Notes under the pieces: generated by a model
The model's database searches: none
The model's input: the letters and a program-made list of their open reading frames with translations, nothing else
Told to the model about the DNA's origin: nothing
Made by a program: the position numbers and the translations under genes
DNA from: Vibrio gazogenes
GTDB taxonomy: Bacteria; Pseudomonadota; Gammaproteobacteria; Enterobacterales; Vibrionaceae
NCBI RefSeq assembly: GCF_023920225.1
Contig: NZ_CP092587.1
Location: forward strand, 1 to 64,000
DNA length: 64,000 nt
Direction: 5' to 3'
In this document: in pieces, positions 40,113 through 50,767 of the stretch
Layout of the letters: each line of letters begins with the position of its first letter
How positions within the stretch are numbered: position 1 is the stretch's first letter

Positions 40113-42002
40113 TTATGATAAGCGAAACGCATTGACAGACTGCGACAGATCGGCCGCTATCCCAGTGAGTTGGTGGGTTTTATCCGCATTGTCGTCTGAG
40201 GTTTCTGCTGTCGCCTTCGCCAGATCGTTGATCTCGACAATACTGGCATTGATCTCCGCGGAAACGTGGGTTTGTTGTTCTGCCGCTGTCGCGATCTGGC
40301 TATTCATATCCTGAATCACCGCCACGGATTGGCGGATCGTTTCTAAGGCGTTTGTTGCGTGTAATGATTGTTCTTCGGCATGTTTTGCCCCCTCAGTATT
40401 CGATGCAATGAGCTGAACCGTTTTCTGGGTCTCTCCCTGAAGTCGTTCAATGACCATCTGAATTTGCTCGGTGCTCTCTCGGGTCCTGCCGGCAAGTTCT
40501 CTGACTTCGTCTGCAACAACTGCAAATCCACGACCATTTTCACCAGCCCGGGCAGCTTCAATCGCGGCATTTAAGGCCAGCAGGTTAGTCTGCTCCGAGA
40601 TGGTATTGATCACATCAAGAATTCCCCCGATATCAATGGTCTCTTTCTCCAATTGAGCCGTGGTTGTGACCACTTGTTCCATGCCTTGAGCCAACATCCG
40701 GATGTTTTGGTTCATCTCTTGGACGATGTCTAATCCTTGTTGCGATTTTTCAGCCGCTTCTTCCGCAGCTGAAGAGGCGTTCAGAGCATTTTGTGCGACT
40801 TCATCGACAGTCACGGTCATTTCATTCATCGCTGTTGAGGTTTGCTCCAACTGATTCATTTGGGATTGAGAGCTGTGATTGACATACTGGGCTGAAGAAG
40901 ACAATGTCTGAGAGACTTGATCGATGTTCGTGGCCGAGTCATTGATATTGGTGATGATATGCCGAAGATTGGCCACCATGTGCAAAACGGATCGATAGAT
41001 ACCTGTCGCATGTTTTTGTGTTGTTAGCTGGTGAGAAAGATCGCCATGAGCAATTTGTTCGACGATATCAGATATCTGTTGGGGCTCTCCGCCAATCGGT
41101 TTATACATCAATTGAATAACCAACCAATAGACGATGCCTAGGGATAAGCTCAGTAACACAATGGCTAATACAATAGTTAAATATAAATTATGTTTTGATG
41201 GTTGAAGAATATTATCCCAGGTGTCCCATGACCAAACCATCCAATTCAGTGAATCAATGGTTATTTCTGTAACGTAATATTCTTTACCATTATGGGTATA
41301 AGAATGGACACTATTTTCTTTATTTTTATACGGTGCATAAGAGGGTCTTATTGTGAATATATTCTTGCCAATCTCATCTTTATTTTTTGATGAGAAAATA
41401 AATCCATCCGTTCGACTAACAAAGACTTGTTTATTTTCTGATATCTTGTCGACAAAAGCATTCACTGTATCTATTGAGAAGTTTGCCGATAGTACACCAA
41501 TTACTTTTCCGTTTCGATATATTGGGTTGGCAAGTGCAATAACCGATCTACCCTCTATACTTTTAAACGGTGTCGTAACAATATTTTCGTCACCTTTCAT
41601 ACCGCGAATGAACCATTCTCGCTGGCGTTGTTTGGCATTGAAATTAGGAATAAAACCGTTGGTGTTACTTGAAAATGTTTTGCCGGAAGGTAGTGCAACA
41701 TAAGCATTGAGGAGATCTATCTTGTCTGGAAGTTCCTTCAGCGTAGAGAGCAATTTTTTTTCGTCGATAATCCGGCCATCTTGAATGGGGAGGGTATCTC
41801 CGACAATATCAAGAATATGGAATATCCTTTTTGTTTCGAGCTCGAGAACTTGAGCAATTAATGTCGATTGATTGGTTAATTTCTCCGTGTAATTTTCGCT
41901 GGATGATGAGCGAAAATTATAAAAACATACAATTGAGATGATTGTAACAATGATAGTAAACAATCCGCCAATATAAGATATTAATTTAGCCTTCGCACTC
42001 AC
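40113..42002 (-). CDS. Methyl-accepting chemotaxis protein with dCache sensor
   Basis: A 629-residue chemoreceptor. The first membrane helix is at about residues 8-28, and a periplasmic double-Cache domain covers about 30-270. It contains RQREWF (126-131) and a late aspartate at 178, a partial match to the amino-acid-binding dCache pattern. The second helix is at 272-298, followed by a HAMP region starting [10 protein letters not shown]. The cytoplasmic signalling hairpin has the conserved tip [19 protein letters not shown] and EVRELAGRT. The ligand is unknown. The N-terminal coding half is visibly more A/T-rich than the C-terminal half. Confidence 0.95.
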   Translation of the reverse strand: MSAKAKLISYIGGLFTIIVTIISIVCFYNFRSSSSENYTEKLTNQSTLIAQVLELETKRIFHILDIVGDTLPIQDGRIIDEKKLLSTLKELPDKIDLLNAYVALPSGKTFSSNTNGFIPNFNAKQRQREWFIRGMKGDENIVTTPFKSIEGRSVIALANPIYRNGKVIGVLSANFSIDTVNAFVDKISENKQVFVSRTDGFIFSSKNKDEIGKNIFTIRPSYAPYKNKENSVHSYTHNGKEYYVTEITIDSLNWMVWSWDTWDNILQPSKHNLYLTIVLAIVLLSLSLGIVYWLVIQLMYKPIGGEPQQISDIVEQIAHGDLSHQLTTQKHATGIYRSVLHMVANLRHIITNINDSATNIDQVSQTLSSSAQYVNHSSQSQMNQLEQTSTAMNEMTVTVDEVAQNALNASSAAEEAAEKSQQGLDIVQEMNQNIRMLAQGMEQVVTTTAQLEKETIDIGGILDVINTISEQTNLLALNAAIEAARAGENGRGFAVVADEVRELAGRTRESTEQIQMVIERLQGETQKTVQLIASNTEGAKHAEEQSLHATNALETIRQSVAVIQDMNSQIATAAEQQTHVSAEINASIVEINDLAKATAETSDDNADKTHQLTGIAADLSQSVNAFRLS

Positions 42003-42353
42003 TGACGTTCCTCTTCTTTAATATAAGTATTCAGGTGAGTAGAGCATACCATTGCTGGTTGTTTATTTGTTGGTCAAATTTACTGGTTGGAGATGATCAT
42101 TTTCGATAGACAACCCTATATAAAGTATGCTTATGAAAATTCATTATATAATTTAATATATCAACAAGTTCACATGTTTTTTATATATTTTATTGATGTG
42201 ATTATTAGTTTATTCGATTCATTTAAAAATAAATTGAATGAAACATTTTATGAGTGTTCGGACACAATTCTATTGAATGATACTGGATGGTTTGTCGGTT
42301 CGATAAAAGGTTGGATTGATGTCATCGCAGACCCCGAATGGGGTCATGCGTGG
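42003..42353. other. A/T-rich upstream region without a recognisable gene
   Basis: About 350 bases upstream of the chemoreceptor gene are strongly A/T-rich (runs such as TATATAATTTAATATA). They contain one open frame on the plus strand that I do not consider coding. The region may carry the chemoreceptor promoter or an H-NS-bound stretch. I see no repeat or RNA gene. Confidence 0.6.
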
Positions 42354-42620
42354 TTATTCGATAATACCGCGAGCTTTCAAAATAGCGGTTTTAAAATCAT
42401 CTTCCTGATCCTTTTTTAAGCCCGGAATCATCTCATCTTTGGCACTATGGCGCATTTTCAGATGATAGATCAGGGTATCGTCACTTAAATCGACTAAGTC
42501 GCCTTGATAACCGGCTTCGTTGGCGAGCTTGACCAAAAAGGTTAGCAGGTTTAACTCAGAATCTTTCTGCCACTCCGGTTCTAACAGATCGATCAGCTCT
42601 TCGATACGGTGACATTTCAT
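42354..42620 (-). CDS. yihD: YihD family protein
   Basis: An 88-residue cytoplasmic protein of unknown function (DUF1040). The start [18 protein letters not shown] is the family N-terminus, with GGAG nearby, and the upstream ATG at 42632 adds four residues. The conserved segment [21 protein letters not shown] and the ending KARGII match E. coli YihD closely. In E. coli it lies near srkA and dsbA, and here it is also close to them. Confidence 0.93.
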   Translation of the reverse strand: MKCHRIEELIDLLEPEWQKDSELNLLTFLVKLANEAGYQGDLVDLSDDTLIYHLKMRHSAKDEMIPGLKKDQEDDFKTAILKARGIIE

Positions 42621-42697
42621 CGGCTTCTCCATGAAGTTTGTATGGACTTATATAGGTAAAGTAGCAAATTGTAGGCAGGAAACCAACGTGAAAAGGC

Positions 42698-42728
42698 AAT
42701 AAAAAAGCGCAGTGTTTGACTGCGCTTT
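42698..42728 (-). terminator. Rho-independent terminator of the 55-codon gene
   Basis: On the minus strand AAAGCGCAGT and ACTGCGCTTT form a perfect ten-pair stem over CAAAC, followed by TTTATT. It lies 13 bases beyond the stop at 42741. Confidence 0.92.
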
Positions 42729-42740
42729 CATTGGGTTGGC

Positions 42741-42908
42741 TTATGCTGCTTTTACTTCGGTTGATGTTTGCGGTTCTTCATGAACACGTTTCTCTGCCGG
42801 GGTCATTACAGGTGCAACTTTTACTTTTGGTCTAGAAGCTGCGAAGCTTGCTCGACGACGTGACGCACTACCATGTGAGTGCGAAAACCTGACTGCTGCT
42901 GGGCGCAT
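42741..42908 (-). CDS. Small basic protein of unknown function (55 residues)
   Basis: This is a short gene that I do not recognise. MRPAAVRFSHSHGSASRRRA opens a protein rich in Arg, Ser and Ala, followed by RPKVKVAPVMTPAEKRV and an acidic tail ending STEVKAA. TAGG stands about nine bases upstream of the ATG, and a perfect terminator follows the stop, so it is a compact transcription unit. There is no membrane segment or cysteine. Its charged, disordered look could suit a nucleic-acid or ribosome partner, but this is a guess. Confidence 0.68.
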   Translation of the reverse strand: MRPAAVRFSHSHGSASRRRASFAASRPKVKVAPVMTPAEKRVHEEPQTSTEVKAA

Positions 42909-43246
42909 ATATATACCTAACGGTCAGACATTTCCCTTGCCATTTCAATGGCCTAGATTAGCTATTGAGTCAAGACTTCATCATCACTGCTGAAGGTGGG
43001 CTCATCTGGTGCAAACCGTTCCGAATAGCTGTCTAGGAATTTCGTATGTACAATTTATGTACACATGGCTAAGCATAGCATTTACATATGAATTGATCGA
43101 TAACCTTTTGTTCATACAATGTCATAAAATTTAAATTATTGATGCTAAGAATTGAGTTCTGGCAAAGTTCAGTATTACTATGAATGACCCATTTAGCTCA
43201 TGATCGGATGAGATAACGTTAATTGCAGAAGGCTGGGGAGGTCGAT
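42909..43246. other. Divergent intergenic region with an 11-bp-spaced direct repeat
   Basis: The 338 bases between the 55-codon gene and the Spo0M-like gene have no gene that I can see. ATGTACA occurs at 43046 and again at 43057, one helical turn apart, which might be a regulator site. Confidence 0.45.
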
Positions 43247-44038
43247 ATGTCTTTTTTGAAGAAAACCCTCGCAAGTTTTGGTATCGGGTCAGCAAAAGTT
43301 GACTCTATTTTACAACAAGAGGTGCTCCAACCCGGACAACAGGCCAATGTCACGATCCATGTCTATGGGGGAGCAACAGCACAGGATATTGATAATATTG
43401 AAGCACGGTTGTGTTGTCGCTATATCGATGAAGAGCCGATTGGCGATGATCGTCAGGGAAGCCCTCGGACACAAAGAGTGCACCGGCACTGTGTTTTGGA
43501 TCAATGGCGTTTGCCATATGCATTCACCATTCACCCCGGAGAGACTCGGGATTTTTTGGTGACATTCAATATTCCCTGGAATACACCTATTACGATTGGT
43601 GATGCAAAAGTTTGGTTGGAAACCGGGTTGGATATTGCGCTCGCCGCTGATCCGACAGATAAAGATGAAGTGACCGTACGACCGGAGCCATTACTCGATG
43701 CCGTATTTAGTGCTTTCGAGTCTCAGGGGTTCCGAATTCGTCAGGTTGAATGTGAAGCGGTCAGTGGATTCGAGCTGCCGTTCGTTCAGGAGTTCGAGTT
43801 TGTGCCAACAACCGGGCCCTATCATGGCCGCTGGCGTGAAGTTGAAGTCATCGCTTATCGTTCAGAGTCTGGCTTAGAATTATGGTTTGAAATTGATCGA
43901 CAACAGCGCGGTGTCAGTGGCATGTTGTCTCATCTGCTTGGCAGTGGTGCGTTGAAACGTCATCTGATGATTCCGCTCGAAACACCGCTTGAACAGGTGG
44001 CGGAGCGAGTATTCGATTTCCTTGAGGAAAGCACGTAG
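43247..44038 (+). CDS. Spo0M-like (sporulation-control protein family), arrestin-fold
   Basis: A 263-residue protein of the SpoOM/AmpM-like family, found in many non-sporulating bacteria. The start MSFLKKTLASFGIGSAKVD at 43247 follows GGGGAGG. The N-terminal half has the arrestin-like beta-sandwich pattern (VTIHVYGGATAQDIDNIEA, then LPYAFTIHPGETRDFLVTF). The C-terminal half (about 140-263) is the Spo0M extension. In Bacillus, Spo0M is implicated in cell division. The role here is unknown. Confidence 0.88.
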   Translation: MSFLKKTLASFGIGSAKVDSILQQEVLQPGQQANVTIHVYGGATAQDIDNIEARLCCRYIDEEPIGDDRQGSPRTQRVHRHCVLDQWRLPYAFTIHPGETRDFLVTFNIPWNTPITIGDAKVWLETGLDIALAADPTDKDEVTVRPEPLLDAVFSAFESQGFRIRQVECEAVSGFELPFVQEFEFVPTTGPYHGRWREVEVIAYRSESGLELWFEIDRQQRGVSGMLSHLLGSGALKRHLMIPLETPLEQVAERVFDFLEEST

Positions 44039-44107
44039 AATTCAGCGTACACATGTAAGTTGAATTGTGTCATACTCAGCGACGATATGGATGCTCAGGA
44101 GTTTCAC

Positions 44108-44755
44108 ATGACCTCGTTGAATCAAGAATATACGTCCAAAGAAGAGATATGGAATTCGGTCACACATGGTGTCGGCTTGATTCTGGGCATCATCGGTTTA
44201 GTGATGCTACTGGTGAAAGCTACATCAGGAACCGATGATGTTTTGACGGTCACGAGTGTTACGATCTACGGTGGCAGCATCATTCTATTGTTTCTTGCGT
44301 CGACGCTTTATCATTCGATTCCGCTTCAGCGCGCCAAACGCTGGTTAAAAACGTTTGATCATTGTGCGATTTATCTGTTGATTGCCGGCAGTTATACCCC
44401 TTTCCTTCTGGTGAGCTTGAGAACCCCCTTAGCGATAGGACTGATGACCGTGATCTGGTTGATTGCGCTGGTTGGTATTGTCTTAAAAATCGCCTTTATT
44501 CATCGCTTTAAACGTTTGTCTTTAGTGATCTATGTCGTCATGGGATGGCTGTCTTTAATCGTGGTCTATCAGTTGGCGATTCACCTGAATATCGGCGGAT
44601 TGACTTTGCTGGCTGCCGGGGGAATTATCTACACGCTCGGGGTGATTTTCTATGTGACGAAAAAGATCCCATATAATCATGCGATTTGGCATGGTTTCGT
44701 TCTCAGTGGCTGTGCTTGTCACTTCTTCTCTATTTATTATTATGTGTTGTCCTGA
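44108..44755 (+). CDS. trhA: Hemolysin III family membrane protein (TrhA/YqfA, PAQR-like)
   Basis: A 215-residue protein with about seven membrane helices. The start [21 protein letters not shown] follows CAGGAG, and 16 in-frame upstream codons lack a signal. Family landmarks are the first-helix SVTHGVG, the central STLYHSIP and [16 protein letters not shown], and the C-terminal [11 protein letters not shown] with its conserved histidines. PAQR-like proteins of this kind affect membrane fluidity in E. coli. The hemolysin name is historical. Confidence 0.93.
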   Translation: MTSLNQEYTSKEEIWNSVTHGVGLILGIIGLVMLLVKATSGTDDVLTVTSVTIYGGSIILLFLASTLYHSIPLQRAKRWLKTFDHCAIYLLIAGSYTPFLLVSLRTPLAIGLMTVIWLIALVGIVLKIAFIHRFKRLSLVIYVVMGWLSLIVVYQLAIHLNIGGLTLLAAGGIIYTLGVIFYVTKKIPYNHAIWHGFVLSGCACHFFSIYYYVLS

Positions 44756-44841
44756 GTGTTGAGACCTTTGATGTCAAAAGTATCTGACGTACGACACTGA
44801 CTATTGTGATGTCTGCTGGTGTGTGATGCTTTTTGTCGGTG

Positions 44842-46293
44842 TTAACTCCGCCAGAATGCGGGAAAGAACAGAACCAGAATCGTCAGAATTTCCAGCCTTC
44901 CCATTAACATACCAAAACTCAGAATCCATTTAGCCATGTCAGGAAGCGGCGCAAAGTTACCGGTCGGGCCGATGATATCTCCCATCCCCGGACCGACGTT
45001 TGAGACGGCTGTGATGGCGCCGGAAATGCTGGTTGTTGAATCCAATCCCATGGCACTGAGCGCAGCAGCAATGATGATGATTGTAATCCCAAAAGTCAGT
45101 GCAAAAGCGACAACGGAACGAATAATGTCATCCGTGACGGGGCGGTTATTATAGCGCTGAACAAAGACCCCGGAAGGATGAATGAGTTTCATCATCTGTC
45201 GATTGAGTAGCGTGATGGCAATTTGAAAACGGAATATTTTGATCCCACCGGCCGTCGAACCGGAACAGGCACCGGCCATCATTAAAAACGCAAATAATGT
45301 GCTGGGCAGCGCTCCCCAAGCAGTAAAGTCATCCAGCCCGTATCCCGTTGTCGTCACGACAGACACAATATTAAACATAGCAACCCGGATGGCATCCATC
45401 ACGGGATAGCCGTTATGGATGATGAGCCACACAGCCACAATACTGCTTGCTGCGAGAAACAAATAGAAGAAACCGCGTACCTGAGCATCTTTATACAGTT
45501 CGATCGGTGTTTTTTTACGGATTGCTGAGACAAAAAGTAAGAAGGGTAATCCGCCAAGGAACATAAAAACGGTAGCAATCCAATGGGCGCCTTTCGAGAA
45601 GTGATTCATCGAACCATCAGAAGTCGAGTATCCTCCGGTCGATAATGTTGTGAAAGAGTGATTGATTGCCTCAAATACGGTCATGCCGGTCATGACATAG
45701 CCAATGCAGCATAAAAGCGTCAGAATGACGTAAACAATCACGATGTTTTTGGCGACAGTTTTGGCCCGGGGACTACTTTTATCGGACCAGTCAGAAGACT
45801 CCGTCTGGAACAGTTTCATTCCCCCGACATTGAGCATCGGCAGTATGGCTACCGCCATCACGATAAATCCGACCCCACCCAACCATTGTAAGATCGAGCG
45901 CCAGAGTAAGATGCTGGGCGCCATGTTATCCAGACCGCTCAGGACGGTGGAGCCGGTTGTCGTAATGCCGGACATCGTTTCAAAATAGGCGTCCGTAAAA
46001 CTAATGTGATTGATAAACACGAAAGGGAGTGCAGCAAAAGCACTGGCGACCGTCCAGACTAAACTGGTGATCAGAAACATATCCCGGACATTCAGCTTAA
46101 AATTTGCAGTACGCCCGAGGGTCAGAAAAATAAAGGCTGCGACATGTGTGATCAGGACGGCCTGTCCGAAGTCCAGAAATCCGGCCGTGCCGCTGACAAA
46201 AGACACCAATGTCGGAACGTACATGAACAAAGCGAGTTTGGAGAGCACCAAGCCCAGAACAAATAGAATCGATTTCAGATTCAGCATGGTCAT
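44842..46293 (-). CDS. trkH: Trk potassium uptake protein TrkH
   Basis: The membrane channel subunit of the Trk K+ system, gated by TrkA. The 483 residues hold about ten membrane segments with four selectivity-filter loops. These are visible as SGITTTGSTVL, TTLSTGGYS, VVTTTGYG and SNVGPGMGDI. The ATG at 46293 comes seven bases after the trkA stop, and a TTG one codon earlier is possible. No good ribosome-binding site is visible, so coupling to trkA is likely. Confidence 0.95.
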   Translation of the reverse strand: MTMLNLKSILFVLGLVLSKLALFMYVPTLVSFVSGTAGFLDFGQAVLITHVAAFIFLTLGRTANFKLNVRDMFLITSLVWTVASAFAALPFVFINHISFTDAYFETMSGITTTGSTVLSGLDNMAPSILLWRSILQWLGGVGFIVMAVAILPMLNVGGMKLFQTESSDWSDKSSPRAKTVAKNIVIVYVILTLLCCIGYVMTGMTVFEAINHSFTTLSTGGYSTSDGSMNHFSKGAHWIATVFMFLGGLPFLLFVSAIRKKTPIELYKDAQVRGFFYLFLAASSIVAVWLIIHNGYPVMDAIRVAMFNIVSVVTTTGYGLDDFTAWGALPSTLFAFLMMAGACSGSTAGGIKIFRFQIAITLLNRQMMKLIHPSGVFVQRYNNRPVTDDIIRSVVAFALTFGITIIIIAAALSAMGLDSTTSISGAITAVSNVGPGMGDIIGPTGNFAPLPDMAKWILSFGMLMGRLEILTILVLFFPAFWRS

Positions 46294-46299
46294 CAATCA

Positions 46300-47676
46300 C
46301 TACAGGAAAAATGGGCTGGGCTGGAACAACGCTTCCACATCGGAAACATACTTCTTGTTGACCAAGAACATAACCACATGGTCATCTTGTTCGATGAGTG
46401 TCCGGTCATGGGCGATCAGGACCTCTTCACCTCGCACAATCGCACCGATAGTCGTACCGGGAGGCAGTTTGATATCCCCGACCGCTTTGCCGACAACTTT
46501 TGAGGTGGTTTCATCACCGTGAGCAATCGCTTCAATGGCTTCCGCAGCGCCACGGCGCAAGGAGGAGACATTAACGATATCAGCCCGGCGAACGTGTGTG
46601 AGTAACGCCGAAATAGTTGCCTGTTGTGGCGATATAGCGACATCAATGACACCACCTTGCACGAGGTCTACATAAGCGCTTCTCTGAATCAGAACCATTA
46701 CTTTTTTGGCGCCTAAGCGTTTTGCCAGCATGGCAGACATAATATTGGTTTCATCTTCATTGGTCAGGGCAATGAACACATCCACTTGATCGATGTTTTC
46801 TTCAGCCAGCAGCTCTTGATCCGCAGCGTCACCACAAAACACAATGGTATTTTCCAACTGTTCCGACAGATATTCAGCACGCTGGTAGCTTCTTTCTATC
46901 AGTTTGACACTGTAGCTATGCTCCAGACGTCTGGCGAGACTTGCCCCGATGTTACCACCCCCGACGATCATGATTCTGCGGTAAGGTCTCTCCAGACGCT
47001 GTAGTTCACTCATGACGGAACGGATATGATTACTGGCAGCGACAAAGAAAACTTCATCATCGGCTTCAATGACCGTTGTTCCCTGAGGACGAATGGGTCT
47101 GCCTTGACGGAAAATGGCTGCAACGCGGGTTTCGATATGCGGCATATGTTCGCGCAGTGCTGAGAGTGCATTGCCAACGAGTGGACCCCCATAATACGCT
47201 TTTACCGCGACCAGGCTGACTTTTTGATTGGCGAAGCTGACCACTTGTAGTGCACCGGGATAGTGGACTAAGCGCTCGATATAACTGGTTACCAGTTCTT
47301 CCGGCGCAATCAAATGGTCTACCGGGACTGCCCCGGAATGAAAGAGTGTTTCTTTTTCAGCAAGGTATTCAGGAGAACGAATTCGGGCGATACGGTTCGG
47401 TGTATTAAACAAGGTAAATGCGACCTGACAGGCAACCATATTGGTTTCATCGGTGTTTGTCACCGCCACCAGCATATCGGCATCCTGAGCGCCAGCTTCT
47501 TTGAGAACTCCCGGATGGCTGGCATGTCCGTTGACAACACGAAGGTCGTATTTGTCCTGAAGTTCTCTCAGGCGGTCACTACTCTTATCGACAATCGTAA
47601 TATCGTTGTTTTCACCAACTAGGTTTTCCGCCAGTGTGCCACCTACCTGACCGGCTCCAAGAATGATGATTTTCAT
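46300..47676 (-). CDS. trkA: Trk potassium uptake regulatory subunit TrkA
   Basis: A peripheral cytoplasmic protein that binds NAD(H) or ATP and controls TrkH. The 458 residues contain two tandem RCK units. Each begins with a Rossmann loop: [13 protein letters not shown] at the N-terminus and [14 protein letters not shown] near residue 235. RCK-C domains follow each. It is in the minus-strand run def-fmt-rsmB-trkA-trkH. Confidence 0.97.
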   Translation of the reverse strand: MKIIILGAGQVGGTLAENLVGENNDITIVDKSSDRLRELQDKYDLRVVNGHASHPGVLKEAGAQDADMLVAVTNTDETNMVACQVAFTLFNTPNRIARIRSPEYLAEKETLFHSGAVPVDHLIAPEELVTSYIERLVHYPGALQVVSFANQKVSLVAVKAYYGGPLVGNALSALREHMPHIETRVAAIFRQGRPIRPQGTTVIEADDEVFFVAASNHIRSVMSELQRLERPYRRIMIVGGGNIGASLARRLEHSYSVKLIERSYQRAEYLSEQLENTIVFCGDAADQELLAEENIDQVDVFIALTNEDETNIMSAMLAKRLGAKKVMVLIQRSAYVDLVQGGVIDVAISPQQATISALLTHVRRADIVNVSSLRRGAAEAIEAIAHGDETTSKVVGKAVGDIKLPPGTTIGAIVRGEEVLIAHDRTLIEQDDHVVMFLVNKKYVSDVEALFQPSPFFL

Positions 47677-47754
47677 AACATAATCTCTTGTTTACCACTG
47701 AAAAGACAGTGCGCTTAAAATCCGTGATGACTCAGATATATGTTTCAAGTCACA

Positions 47755-49044
47755 CTAGACGGTTTTCCGTAACACTGCGTAATAGAAACCATCCATATCA
47801 TTTTCTCCCGGCAGAATTTGTCGCCCCGGATTATCAATTTCTGAATTTATCAGTTGTGCATCTAATGTTCGAGATAAAAACGTTTTTATCTGCTGACTAT
47901 TTTCTTGAGGTAATACCGAACAAGTGGCGTAAACCATGGTTCCACCGGGTTTTAACTGGGCCCACATCGCATCCAGAATTTCACTTTGCAGCGAGACCAA
48001 TGCGGTAATGTCATCGGCACGACGCAGCCATTTTATATCCGGATGTCTCCGGATAACACCAGTTGCCGAACAGGGAGCATCCAGTAAAATACGGTCAAAC
48101 ATCTCCCCATGCCACCAATCTTCAGGGTGCCGGGCATCTCCGCAGATGATTTTGGCATCCAGATTGAGTCGCTCAAGGTTCTCATTCACCCGCTTTAATC
48201 TTGACGAATCACAATCGACGGCAACCACTTGTGCATCGGGAATCTGTTCCAGAATATGTGCCGTTTTACCACCGGGTGCGGCACAACAGTCAAGAATCAG
48301 TTCTTTGGCCTGCGGTGCTAAATAATGGACCGATAACTGTGCCGCAGCATCCTGAACGGATACCCAGCCTTGCTCAAACCCCGGTAATAATTTGACATCA
48401 CAAGGCGTCGCCAATTTTATGGCGTCTTTGGCTTCCGGATGTAGACTCACATCAATGTTTTGTTCTTCCAGTAGCTTCAAGTAACTTTCAGTCGTGTGAT
48501 GCTGATGGTTGATCCGAAGCCACATCGGTGCTTTGTGATTGTTGGCTATGACGATAGACTGCCATTGCTCAGGATAGCTTTCCTGCAGTGATTTCAATAA
48601 CCATTTAGGATGACAGTATTGAACGGCATCATGTTTGCTGTCTTGTAGGCGTTGATCGATCGATGCACTGTTGCGCTGATAATTTCTCAGAATCGCGTTC
48701 ACTAAACCGCGTAGGCGTGAGCCTTTTAAATCCTGAGTTGCGCTGACGGTCTCTCCGACGGCAGCATGGTCAGGGATGCGCATAAATTGAATTTGATACA
48801 AGCCCACCAGAATTAAATGATGAAAAACTCGTTTTTTTCCGGTCAGTGGTTGACTGATCAGTTCATGTGCAGCGGCTTCTAAACGCGGAAGATAGCGAAG
48901 TACACCGAAACAGATCTCCTGAAGGAGCGCATGATCTCTGGGTTTTATTTTTTTCTGGGCCTCTGGTAATACAGAGGACAGTGATGCACCTTGGTCAACA
49001 ACTTGAAAAACAACTGAAGCGGCAGCAGCACGAACATTCATCAT
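47755..49044 (-). CDS. rsmB: 16S rRNA (cytosine(967)-C(5))-methyltransferase RsmB
   Basis: RsmB (Fmu/Sun) methylates C967 of 16S rRNA with S-adenosylmethionine. The 429 residues have a NusB-like N-terminal domain (about 1-140) and a Rossmann methyltransferase. The SAM loop is [12 protein letters not shown]. Both catalytic cysteine motifs are present, DAPCSATGV and [11 protein letters not shown]. It begins [12 protein letters not shown] stands upstream of the paired ATGs, so either may be used. Confidence 0.97.
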   Translation of the reverse strand: MMNVRAAAASVVFQVVDQGASLSSVLPEAQKKIKPRDHALLQEICFGVLRYLPRLEAAAHELISQPLTGKKRVFHHLILVGLYQIQFMRIPDHAAVGETVSATQDLKGSRLRGLVNAILRNYQRNSASIDQRLQDSKHDAVQYCHPKWLLKSLQESYPEQWQSIVIANNHKAPMWLRINHQHHTTESYLKLLEEQNIDVSLHPEAKDAIKLATPCDVKLLPGFEQGWVSVQDAAAQLSVHYLAPQAKELILDCCAAPGGKTAHILEQIPDAQVVAVDCDSSRLKRVNENLERLNLDAKIICGDARHPEDWWHGEMFDRILLDAPCSATGVIRRHPDIKWLRRADDITALVSLQSEILDAMWAQLKPGGTMVYATCSVLPQENSQQIKTFLSRTLDAQLINSEIDNPGRQILPGENDMDGFYYAVLRKTV

Positions 49045-49092
49045 GAATCTGAACCTTTAGTAAAGTAGATAACCGATCGGTTATCGATCGTA

Positions 49093-50058
49093 TTAATTGA
49101 GCTGAGTTCCTACCCCAAACCACTCGGCGCGGGCATTGAGAATATCCTGAACAGGCATTGCTTTTTTGCCGGGAACTTGCAGTTGTTCTAAAACCAGAAC
49201 ATCTTTTCCTGTCGCAATATAAATGCCAGTTTTATCCGCTCGAATGATGGTTCCGGCTGGCTGGTCAGTCGATGCGTGTTCAACACGACTCTGCCAGACC
49301 TTAATGGCGGGGGATGACTCTGCTTTGGGATCGGTTACGGAAAAATGACTGACAGGCCAAGGATTGAATGCCCGGATACAGCGTTCAATAAAATCGGCTG
49401 GTTGTGACCAGTCTATACGGGCTTCTTCTTTACTCAGCTTCTGCGCGTAACTCGCGAGTTGGTCATCCTGACGAACGGGTGTTATTTGCTTAGTGCTTAC
49501 TGCATTGAGCGTTTCAATGAGCGCTTGTGGCCCTAAATGGGCAAGTTTCTCGTACATTGAAGCACTGGTATCGGTTGATTCGATGGGGAGTTTGGCAATC
49601 GATAGCATGTCGCCGGTATCTAATCCCGCATCCATCTGCATGATTGTAACACCAGTCTCTTGATCGCCCGCCCAGATAGAACGCTGGATAGGCGCTGCAC
49701 CACGCCATTTAGGCAGAATCGAACCATGCACGTTGATACACCCTAGTTGTGGGGTATCCAGAATAGCTTGAGGAAGTAAGAGTCCATAGGCGACAACAAC
49801 CATCAAATCAGCATTGAGTTCGGCCAGTTGTTGCTTGCTTTCTGTTGATTTGAAATTTTCCGGTTGATAAACCGGAATCTGATGCGCTGTCGCCAAGGTT
49901 TTGACTGGGCTGGCGGTCAGTTTCTTGCCACGTCCCGCGGGGCGGTCGGGCTGGGTGTAAACTGCAATGACCTCATGCTCTGAAGACAATAATGCCGCCA
50001 GATGACGGGCGGCAAAATCCGGAGTTCCGGCAAAAATAATTCTGAGTGACTGACTCAC
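49093..50058 (-). CDS. fmt: Methionyl-tRNA formyltransferase
   Basis: Fmt formylates initiator Met-tRNA with 10-formyl-tetrahydrofolate. The 321-residue protein is standard. [14 protein letters not shown] begins the formyltransferase fold, and [14 protein letters not shown] carries the catalytic His and the folate-site segment. An OB-like C-terminal domain follows. It lies 11 bases after def. Confidence 0.98.
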   Translation of the reverse strand: MSQSLRIIFAGTPDFAARHLAALLSSEHEVIAVYTQPDRPAGRGKKLTASPVKTLATAHQIPVYQPENFKSTESKQQLAELNADLMVVVAYGLLLPQAILDTPQLGCINVHGSILPKWRGAAPIQRSIWAGDQETGVTIMQMDAGLDTGDMLSIAKLPIESTDTSASMYEKLAHLGPQALIETLNAVSTKQITPVRQDDQLASYAQKLSKEEARIDWSQPADFIERCIRAFNPWPVSHFSVTDPKAESSPAIKVWQSRVEHASTDQPAGTIIRADKTGIYIATGKDVLVLEQLQVPGKKAMPVQDILNARAEWFGVGTQLN

Positions 50059-50069
50059 CGTGACCTCAC

Positions 50070-50591
50070 TTATGCTTCATTTTTATTTTTTTCGTTCGCG
50101 CGTTTGATTTTTTCCAGCTTCTCTTTAATCCGTTTACGTTTTAGCGGAGAGAGATAATCGACGAATAATTTCCCTTGAAGGTGATCTAACTCGTGTTGTA
50201 CACAGATAGCCAGAAGGTCATCGGCTTCAAAGGTAAATTCTTTTCCGTCTCTGTCGAGTGCTCGAACCTTCACTTCTGCCGCTCTTGGAATCAGTGCTCT
50301 TGATCCCGGAACCGATAGACATCCTTCTTCGATACCATCTTCTCCCCGTTTTTCGAGGATTTCAGGGTTAATCAATACACGAGGCTGATCGCGGGTTTCA
50401 GAGACATCTATCACCACGATACGCTGATGAAAATCAACCTGTGTTGCTGCCAGGCCAATCCCATCTTCTTGGTACATGGTTTCGATCATGTCATCAACGA
50501 ACTTCTGGATTTCAGGTGTGACTTCTTGAACGGGTTTTGCAACCGTTCTTAAACGTTCATCAGGAAAAGTTAATACTTGTAATACAGACAT
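50070..50591 (-). CDS. def: Peptide deformylase
   Basis: Def removes the formyl group from new proteins using a bound metal. The ATG at 50591 ([15 protein letters not shown]) gives 173 residues, and a GTG two codons earlier is possible. All three motifs are present: [17 protein letters not shown] with the metal cysteine, and QHELDHLQG with two histidine ligands. A C-terminal lysine-rich tail is typical. It heads the def-fmt-rsmB unit and is divergent from dprA. Confidence 0.98.
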   Translation of the reverse strand: MSVLQVLTFPDERLRTVAKPVQEVTPEIQKFVDDMIETMYQEDGIGLAATQVDFHQRIVVIDVSETRDQPRVLINPEILEKRGEDGIEEGCLSVPGSRALIPRAAEVKVRALDRDGKEFTFEADDLLAICVQHELDHLQGKLFVDYLSPLKRKRIKEKLEKIKRANEKNKNEA

Positions 50592-50767
50592 ATACACTCA
50601 AATTGTTGAAATGTGCCGAAACAATAAAAAGTCCAATGCTCCAATTCTAGACATTTTAAGACCTAATTGACAGCATTGTGAGTGATAAATCGAAGTGATT
50701 ATTAATTATCCGTCGATTAAACCATTGTTTCACCAATTTACGACTTAGTATCAGGATATCTCCGGAG

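Noticed and set aside
42087..42419. A 110-codon open frame in the A/T-rich region
   Set aside because: It has low-complexity composition and no ribosome-binding site, and it overlaps the end of yihD on the other strand.
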